From Bacteroidales bacterium (GTDB taxonomy: Bacteria > Bacteroidota > Bacteroidia > Bacteroidales > WCHB1-69), in contig JAIROC010000030.1 in assembly GCA_031257735.1 (NCBI GenBank), positions 1 through 11,269 on the forward strand: a DNA stretch of 11,269 bases, read 5' to 3'. Positions 6,200 to 11,269 of this stretch are shown piece by piece; within the stretch, counting starts at the first letter, position 1; each line of letters begins with the position of its first letter. The position numbers were made by a program, and so were the translations under genes. The notes under the pieces were generated by a model. The model made no database searches, was not told the DNA's origin, and saw only the letters and a list, made by a program, of their open reading frames with translations.

Positions 6200-7573
6200 A
6201 TGTCTATTCATACAATTATTGAAAAACTAAACCATAAAAACATTCTCTTGCTTGGATTTGGTAAAGAAGGAATATCAAGTTATAAGTTTATTCGCACACA
6301 TTTACCCCAAGTTTCCATTACGATAGCCAATCAAAGCGATATTGCTGACAAATCTGTCTTTTCCAATGACGCTTATACTCATTTATTAATCGGCGAACAT
6401 TATTTGGAGACCATGAATGATTATGATATTGTGTTAAAATCTCCGGGCATCAGTTTGAAAAACATTATTTCTTTATTGGATAAATCAAAAATTTCATCAC
6501 AGACGGATTTGTTTTTACAGGCATTTTCTTCGCAATGTATTGGCATTACAGGCACTAAAGGAAAAAGTACAACAGCAAGTCTTCTTTATCATATCCTTCA
6601 CGATACAGGAAAAAGAGTGTTAATTGCTGGAAACATTGGCATTCCTTTTTTTGACATTATACAAAAGATTACGCCCGATACAACAATTGTAATGGAAGTA
6701 TCATCTCATCAATTGGAATTTATTCGGAAATCCCCACATATAGGTATTCTGCTAAATCTGTTTGAAGAACATCTTGATCATTATCACAGTTTTTCCGATT
6801 ACCAACAGGCAAAATACAATATAACCCGTTATCAATCTCCCGAAGATTATTTTATTTACAATACGGAAGATAAATTAATTGCCAATCTCTTACAAATAAA
6901 CAAGACAGTATCTAAAACCATTGGTTTTTCTTTTTCTCCGTATCAAGGAAACTTGTCATACATCAGAGAGCAATATTTTTGTTCTTTCAAAAATGGGAAA
7001 GAGGAGATGATATGTAAAATCACGGATGATTTCCCTATAAAAGGGAATCACAACTTGTTAAATACTACAGCCGTTATTGCAGCATTAAACGCTATGGGGG
7101 ATGTCAATCCATTTCAAATTGAACATGCTGTTTATTCGTTCAGGGGATTGCCTCACCGCTTGGAATTAATTGGGAAGGTGAAAGGAATTACCTTTTATAA
7201 TGACAGTATTTCTACTATTCCACAGGCAAGCATTGCCGCAATACAATCCTTAAAGAAAGTCAATACGATTATTTTAGGCGGGTTTGACAGGGGAATAGAT
7301 TATCAACCTTTGATTGATTTTCTTGCACTTTCTGAAGTAGAATATATTATTTTCACAGGCAATGCGGGAAAAAGGATGTTGGAATTATCAAGCAGCTTAA
7401 AAAACAAACAATTATTTTTTCGGAATACCTATCCCGAAATTGTTTTTCTTGCCAAAGAATGCACAAAAAAAGGGAGTATCTGTTTACTTTCTCCAGCAGC
7501 AGCAAGCTATGATGCCTTCCGCAATTTTGAACATCGCGGAGATACTTTTCGAGAATTGGTTCTCGCTGAATAA
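6200..7573 (+). CDS. murD: MurD-family UDP-MurNAc-L-Ala:glutamate ligase, possibly MurD2-like
   Basis: A 457-residue cytoplasmic Mur ligase that adds glutamate to UDP-MurNAc-L-alanine using ATP in peptidoglycan precursor synthesis. It has the three family domains: N-terminal UMP-binding (NILLLGFGKEGISS, 14-27; KSPGIS, 80-85), central ATPase (GITGTKGKSTTA, 115-126; EVSSHQLE, 166-173; EEHLDHY, 189-195; the carbamylated-Lys position in YQQAKYNI, Lys205), and C-terminal (GLPHRLE, 316-322; GGFDRGIDY, 360-368; LSPAAASYDAFRNF, 430-443). Ser436 and Phe443 match E. coli Ser415 and Phe422. However, the DSKAT motif that holds D-Glu in E. coli (Lys319, Thr321) reads DSIST here, so the Lys is Ile337. The P-loop has TKGKST rather than the common TNGKTT. 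It lies outside a division cluster, so it may be a second, MurD2-like enzyme with altered amino-acid preference. The symbol is the family name and may need changing. Confidence 0.85.
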   Translation: MSIHTIIEKLNHKNILLLGFGKEGISSYKFIRTHLPQVSITIANQSDIADKSVFSNDAYTHLLIGEHYLETMNDYDIVLKSPGISLKNIISLLDKSKISSQTDLFLQAFSSQCIGITGTKGKSTTASLLYHILHDTGKRVLIAGNIGIPFFDIIQKITPDTTIVMEVSSHQLEFIRKSPHIGILLNLFEEHLDHYHSFSDYQQAKYNITRYQSPEDYFIYNTEDKLIANLLQINKTVSKTIGFSFSPYQGNLSYIREQYFCSFKNGKEEMICKITDDFPIKGNHNLLNTTAVIAALNAMGDVNPFQIEHAVYSFRGLPHRLELIGKVKGITFYNDSISTIPQASIAAIQSLKKVNTIILGGFDRGIDYQPLIDFLALSEVEYIIFTGNAGKRMLELSSSLKNKQLFFRNTYPEIVFLAKECTKKGSICLLSPAAASYDAFRNFEHRGDTFRELVLAE

Positions 7574-7702
7574 GGCAGGTTCACATCTGTTTGAAAACTA
7601 TCATATCAGTTGAAAATAATGATAAGATGGGATGGAAATGGGGGATGATCCTTTTCCGCTCTACTACTATGGTCGTTTTGTTATTAAAATAAAGGAGAAA
7701 AT

Positions 7703-7811
7703 CACTGTTGTCCAATAAAAAATTAGAAGAGAACTTTCTCCGCTCCCTCTTGTTTTTTGTATTCTTGCAATAAACATTTTCGATGAAAAACCAATCGAAC
7801 CTATAAATGAA
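7703..7811 (-). repeat. Dispersed ~115-bp repeat, copy B (inverted)
   Basis: Read on the minus strand, this copy repeats the sequence of 5697-5814 with the blocks in the same order: TTCATTTATAGGTTCGATTG, AAATGTTTATTGCAA, GGGAGCG, GAGAAAGT, ATTTTTTATTG and GACAACAGTG. The two copies point towards each other and enclose the MerR-type gene and the Mur ligase. Unlike copy A, this copy has no -7 promoter box after its GACAACAGTG end. Confidence 0.75.
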
Positions 7812-7840
7812 TAACTGAAATAGATTCAAATTAATATCAT

Positions 7841-8177
7841 CTTCTACTGGATAGCAAGCGCGAATCTAATTTCTTCTTTGCTACCCGGTAGCAAACGTGA
7901 GTCTAATTTCTTCCTTGCTACCCGGTAGCAAACATGAATCTGACCAATTTCTTATTTGCTACCCGGTAGCAAACGTGAATCTGATCAATTTCTTATTTGC
8001 TACCCGGTAGCAAACGTGAATCTGACCAATTTCTTATTTGCTACCCGGTAGCAAACATGAATCTGACCAATTTCTTATTTGCTACCCGGTAGCAAACGTG
8101 TACCTGACTAATTTCTTCCTTGCTATCCGATAGCAAACGTGTACCTGACTAATTTCTTCCTTGCTATCCGATAGTAA
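7841..8177. repeat. Tandem array of nine palindromic units (37/41-bp period)
   Basis: The 17-base core TTGCTACCCGGTAGCAA, with 8-bp arms around a central C, begins at 7878, 7915, 7956, 7997, 8038 and 8079. Variant cores (TTGCTATCCGATAGCAA and a near copy) begin at 8120 and 8161, and a degenerate first copy at 7841. Spacing is 37 bases for the first two steps and 41 for the other six; the shorter units lack GACC in the linker. The linkers are also conserved (ACGTGAATCTGACCAATTTC and variants), unlike CRISPR spacers. In the last two units C-G changes to T-A on both sides at once, keeping the palindrome. The array lies between the Mur ligase and the transporter promoter, 81 bases upstream of its -7 box. 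The DNA from 7574 to 7702 shows nothing else recognisable. Confidence 0.9.
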
Positions 8178-8257
8178 ACAAAACTTTTATTGTCTTTTCC
8201 CTATAAATTTTATAAGAGAACATGATAAAATATTAGTTCAGTTCATTAAAAAAGGTG

Positions 8258-8265
8258 TACCTTTG
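8258..8265 (+). promoter_or_regulatory. Promoter -7 box for the transporter gene
   Basis: TACCTTTG followed by CAT matches the Bacteroidetes -7 consensus. It overlaps an in-frame GTG at 8255, so that GTG cannot be the start; the ATG at 8315 leaves a leader of roughly 45 bases. No clear -33 TTTG is visible. Confidence 0.78.
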
Positions 8266-8314
8266 CATCCTGAATATTTTTAAAGTTCTGAATAACTTTC
8301 AAATTAATTTTACC

Positions 8315-9262
8315 ATGTACGAACAATTATTAAATTTAGATGATGTACGGATCAATTTTTCTGCAGCAGGCATGCATGTGGTAAATATTGTTTTGGCATT
8401 TGTAATGTTTGGTGTGGCATTGGGTATTCGACTTCAAACATTTAAAAGTATACTTCGTTATCCCAAATCAGCAATAGTAGGTCTTTTTTCTCAATTGGTA
8501 GCCTTGCCTGCGATGACATTTTTATTGGTAATGATCTTCAATAAATTCATTACGCCTATGATTGCCATGGGAATGATTTTAGTAGCTTCGTGTCCGGGTG
8601 GAAACATATCTAATTTTATGTCGCAACTGTCAAAGGCAAATACCGAACTCTCAATTAGTCTCACCGCTGTTACCACCGCTTTATCTACCATTATGACGCC
8701 ATTTAATTTTTCATTTTGGGGTGGTCTTTACGTGAATTTTATTAATAAACAAGCTGGACATGCACTGCAGGAACTGCATATCGATAACTTCCAAATGTTT
8801 GAAACAGTATTTATTTTATTGGGCGTTCCGTTATTATTGGGCATATTAACCATGAAATTTTTACCGAAAGTAGCAGAGAAATTAAAAAAGCCCATGCAAT
8901 ATTTTTCCATTTTATTCTTTATTGCAATGGTCGTCATGGCATTCAGTAATAATTTTAATCTATTTTTAAAACACATTTTCTATATCTTTATTTTGGTATT
9001 TGTTCATAATCTGATGGCGTTAAGTACGGGTTACGGATTGGCTTCCCTGTTTAGACTTCCTCCTATCAACAGACGAACACTCACCATAGAGACAGGTATT
9101 CAAAATTCGGGTTTAGGATTGATATTGTTGTTTAACCCCAAAATTTTTCCGCCAGATATAGCCATAGGTGGAATGCTTTTTATTACGGCATGGTGGGGAA
9201 TTTGGCATATTATTTCAGGCTTGACCATTTCGTTTTATTGGTCAAGACGTTCCCATAAATGA
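8315..9262 (+). CDS. Bile acid:sodium symporter family (SLC10/BASS) transporter
   Basis: A 315-residue inner-membrane protein of the BASS fold, expected to couple Na+ entry to uptake of an organic anion. About nine to ten hydrophobic segments are visible, including 22-39, 52-75, 82-93, 164-182, 196-211, 219-236 and 284-308. Two family motifs mark the crossover helices that form the Na+ sites: ASCPGGNISNFMSQL (91-105) and IETGIQNSGLGL (258-269). The first 20 residues before MYEQLLNLDD in the longer reading frame are rejected because they overlap the promoter. The substrate cannot be read; bacterial relatives carry bile acids, pantoate, 2-keto acids or other small anions. The acyltransferase gene begins 14 bases after its stop, so the two are probably one transcript, though no shared pathway is evident. 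Confidence 0.9.
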   Translation: MYEQLLNLDDVRINFSAAGMHVVNIVLAFVMFGVALGIRLQTFKSILRYPKSAIVGLFSQLVALPAMTFLLVMIFNKFITPMIAMGMILVASCPGGNISNFMSQLSKANTELSISLTAVTTALSTIMTPFNFSFWGGLYVNFINKQAGHALQELHIDNFQMFETVFILLGVPLLLGILTMKFLPKVAEKLKKPMQYFSILFFIAMVVMAFSNNFNLFLKHIFYIFILVFVHNLMALSTGYGLASLFRLPPINRRTLTIETGIQNSGLGLILLFNPKIFPPDIAIGGMLFITAWWGIWHIISGLTISFYWSRRSHK

Positions 9263-9276
9263 TTTTATATTAACTC

Positions 9277-10605
9277 ATGGCAAAAATTCAAGATAAAAAC
9301 AGATATTATTTTCTTCTAAGACAATATGTAGACTTTATGTTCAAATCGGCATATCGTCGTGTAGAATATTATGGCAAAGAAAATATTCCCCAAGATGGGG
9401 CTATTATTTATGCTCCTAATCATAGCAATACATTGATGGATGCTTTGGCGGTATTGGTTATTGATAAAGAGGCAAAAGTGTTTGTTGCGAGGGCAGATGT
9501 ATTTAAACATCCAATCATTTTAAAGATTTTGACGTTTCTAAAAATGTTGCCCATTAATCGGAAACGGGACGGTATAGCTAACTTGGCAAAAAATGAGGAA
9601 ATTACAGACATTGTAGTAGACGTTCTGCATGATAAAATTCCATTTTGTATTCTTCCCGAAGGAACGCATCGCGCCAAACACAGTTTATTACCCTTGCAAA
9701 AAGGAATTTTTCGCATTGCTTTACAGGCTCATGATACATTTGGACATAAAATGCCTGTATATATTGTTCCTGTGGGGATAGAGTTTGGACATTATTTCAG
9801 GTATCGTTCTTCTTTACTTTTACAAATTGGCAATCCGATTAATGTTACACAATTTGTTCAGGAACATTCCAATATGACTGTCCCTGAACAGATAAATATT
9901 TTAAAAGACGATTTGACCAAACGACTCAAACAAATAATTTTATACATCCCCGACGACGAAAATTATGGAGCTACATTAGAACTTTCTCAACTCTACAGCA
10001 AGGAACAGCGGAAAATATTAAACCTGAAACCTAAAACAATACTTAATAATTATATCCTTGCTAAAAAAACCATAGAAGAAGTGGGTGTTTCCTTGAAATC
10101 CAATCCACAAGATATGCAAGAACTGTTGAATAAAGTTAATAATTTCTCTGGTGAAAGACATAGATTTCGGATTGGAATGAATTCTATTTTGAAGTCTCAT
10201 ATTAGATTATCTCTTATTTGGAAAACAGGGTTGTTATTGTTAGGATTTCCTTATTTTGTTTTTACATCCATTGCAACTGCACCTGTAACATTATTGTCGA
10301 TTTGGCTGTGTTCAAAATTTAAGGATAAGGCTTTTCATAATACTTTACGGTATTTGATTTCTTTTTTGTTGCTTCCTGTGTTTCTATTGATAATCGGAAT
10401 AGTATCCGGAATAATATGTTCATGGATATGGGGAATAATATTTGCAATATTATTCCTTCCTTCTTTTTTCTTTTTACATGAATATTTACGCTTGTTGCGC
10501 TTGCTTGTATCGGATATACAATGGCTGACACATAGAAATTTGCGAAGAAAATACAAAGAAATAATTATGTCTTGGGAGAAAATTATGTATATTTGCAAAA
10601 AATAA
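9277..10605 (+). CDS. PlsC-type glycerolphosphate acyltransferase family protein, membrane-attached
   Basis: A 442-residue protein of the 1-acylglycerol-3-phosphate acyltransferase superfamily, expected to move an acyl chain from acyl-ACP or acyl-CoA onto a glycerol-phosphate or similar lipid. The catalytic block is APNHSNTLMDAL (46-57), with His49 and Asp55 five residues apart, as in the Sct1/Gpt2-like branch rather than the common HxxxxD. The second block is LPINRKRDG (91-99) and the third FCILPEGTHR (123-132). A helical middle part (about 205-300) follows, then a hydrophobic C-terminus with two or more membrane segments (about 314-340 and 353-400) and a basic end. At 442 residues it is much longer than plain PlsC (about 240), because of the middle and C-terminal parts. 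Acceptor specificity is not readable. It lies 14 bases after the transporter gene. Confidence 0.88.
   Translation: MAKIQDKNRYYFLLRQYVDFMFKSAYRRVEYYGKENIPQDGAIIYAPNHSNTLMDALAVLVIDKEAKVFVARADVFKHPIILKILTFLKMLPINRKRDGIANLAKNEEITDIVVDVLHDKIPFCILPEGTHRAKHSLLPLQKGIFRIALQAHDTFGHKMPVYIVPVGIEFGHYFRYRSSLLLQIGNPINVTQFVQEHSNMTVPEQINILKDDLTKRLKQIILYIPDDENYGATLELSQLYSKEQRKILNLKPKTILNNYILAKKTIEEVGVSLKSNPQDMQELLNKVNNFSGERHRFRIGMNSILKSHIRLSLIWKTGLLLLGFPYFVFTSIATAPVTLLSIWLCSKFKDKAFHNTLRYLISFLLLPVFLLIIGIVSGIICSWIWGIIFAILFLPSFFFLHEYLRLLRLLVSDIQWLTHRNLRRKYKEIIMSWEKIMYICKK
10588..10595 (+). promoter_or_regulatory. Possible promoter -7 box for the methyltransferase gene
   Basis: TATATTTG followed by CAAA fits TAnnTTTG and lies inside the last codons of the acyltransferase gene, 24 bases before the ATG at 10620. 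It would let the methyltransferase be transcribed on its own. The region is AT-rich, so chance is possible. Confidence 0.5.
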
Positions 10606-10619
10606 AATCAACGTGCATC

Positions 10620-11269
10620 ATGTCTGTAAACAAATTAATATTAGGCGATAATCTTGAAATCCTCAGAACAATGGAGAGTGAAACAGTGGATTTAATTTAT
10701 CTTGATCCACCCTTTTTCAGCAATCGGACTTATGAAGTGATCTGGGGCGACGAGGGTGAAAAACGTAGTTTTGAAGACCGTTTTGCGGGTGGAATAGACC
10801 ACTATATTCATTGGCTGAAACTTCGCGTGCGGGAAATGCACCGTGTTTTGAAACCTACCGGCAGCATCTTCCTGCACTGCGACTGGCATGCCGACGCATA
10901 TATCAGAGTGCATATTTTAGATACTGTTTTTGGAAAGAGTAATTTCAGAAATGAAATAGTGTGGTGTTATAAGTCTCGTCCGCAATCTAAAAAATATTTC
11001 GGCAGAAAACACGACTCAATATTCTTTTATTCAAAATCAGAGAACTATACTTTTAATTGGAAAAAAGTCGTTAGACCTTTATCTGAAACTACAATTTCAA
11101 AATATCGATTAAAAGACGAAAATGGCAGATTATACAGATTGCAGGGAAGAGGCATTAAAGACAGTCCGATTCGTTCAGCCAAAGATGTTGATATAAAATG
11201 GGAAATTTCTAATCCCGAATTGGTAGTCAGAGACTATTTAGATGAAAAAATTGGTGTTGCACAGGAAGA
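10620..11269 (+). CDS. Site-specific DNA methyltransferase, beta class (partial, 3' end outside window)
   Basis: The open frame runs from the ATG at 10620 to the end of the window without a stop: 216 full codons of an N-terminus. The protein opens MSVNKLILGDNLEILRTMES. Motif IV DPPF is at residues 29-32 within VDLIYLDPPFFSN, followed by YIHWLKLRVREMHRVLKPTG (62-81) and SIFLHCDWHADAYIR (82-96), then FRNEIVWCYK. This is the order of beta-class N6-adenine or N4-cytosine methyltransferases (Mod-like), in which the catalytic motif comes first and the S-adenosylmethionine-binding motif near the C-terminus, here beyond the window. DPPF fits either amino methylation. From about residue 120 the sequence is probably target recognition. 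GC falls sharply there. It starts 14 bases after the acyltransferase gene. Whether a restriction partner follows cannot be seen. Confidence 0.88.
   Translation, partial: MSVNKLILGDNLEILRTMESETVDLIYLDPPFFSNRTYEVIWGDEGEKRSFEDRFAGGIDHYIHWLKLRVREMHRVLKPTGSIFLHCDWHADAYIRVHILDTVFGKSNFRNEIVWCYKSRPQSKKYFGRKHDSIFFYSKSENYTFNWKKVVRPLSETTISKYRLKDENGRLYRLQGRGIKDSPIRSAKDVDIKWEISNPELVVRDYLDEKIGVAQE

Noticed and set aside
7581..7829. 82-residue frame on the - strand
   Set aside because: It is produced by the inverted repeat copy B, with no promoter and no recognisable domain.
7841..8177. CRISPR array
   Set aside because: The linkers between cores are nearly identical from unit to unit and only about 20-24 bases long, and no cas genes are present.
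8255..8314. GTG start at 8255 for the transporter
   Set aside because: The GTG immediately precedes and its frame runs through the -7 box TACCTTTG; the family N-terminus fits the ATG at 8315.
10692..10913. 73-residue frame on the - strand
   Set aside because: It is antisense to the DPPF methyltransferase frame, which has clear family motifs.

Overview
The window comes from a low-GC member of the Bacteroidetes, most likely Bacteroidales. Four of the five recognisable promoters carry the phylum's -7 box (TAnnTTTG) as TATCTTTG or TACCTTTG a short way upstream of a start codon, and the fifth is TATATTTG. Shine-Dalgarno sequences are weak. One outer-membrane receptor has the CarboxypepD_reg-like plus TonB-plug layout typical of the phylum. 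All genes that can be supported lie on the + strand.

Layout. (1) 1-843: no gene, but a dense patchwork of palindromes and nested inverted repeats of REP type, then a 7-bp tandem repeat directly upstream of a promoter. (2) 844-2183: guanylate kinase (gmk) overlapping by 4 bases a family 2 glycosyltransferase. (3) 2232-5451: a probable metal-handling set made of a small exported Cys-rich protein, a TonB-dependent receptor and an exported HMA-type metal-binding protein with a His-rich tail. A perfect 9+3+9 palindrome precedes the receptor and a clear intrinsic terminator closes the set. (4) 5513-5860: a non-coding stretch with a hairpin and one copy of a ~115-bp dispersed repeat. (5) 5861-7573: a one-domain MerR-type regulator and a MurD-family ligase with an unusual substrate-binding motif. 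(6) 7574-8314: a second, inverted copy of the ~115-bp repeat, then nine palindromic units on a 37/41-bp period, then a promoter. (7) 8315-10605: an SLC10/BASS-type transporter and a membrane-attached PlsC-type acyltransferase. (8) 10620 to the end: the N-terminal 216 residues of a beta-class DNA methyltransferase (DPPF motif), with an abrupt GC drop inside the gene.

How the genes may work together. The Cys-rich protein, receptor and HMA protein probably bind and import a soft metal such as copper across the outer membrane; the metal itself is inferred. The MerR-type regulator and Mur ligase are probably co-transcribed. The ligase may be a second, MurD2-like enzyme rather than the main division-cluster MurD, because the Lys of the glutamate-binding DSKAT motif is Ile here. 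The methyltransferase may open a restriction-modification or other defence locus that continues outside the window. The most unusual sequence signals are the tandem palindrome array at 7841-8177, in which one base pair of the palindrome changes on both sides together, and the pair of inverted repeats flanking the regulator and ligase.
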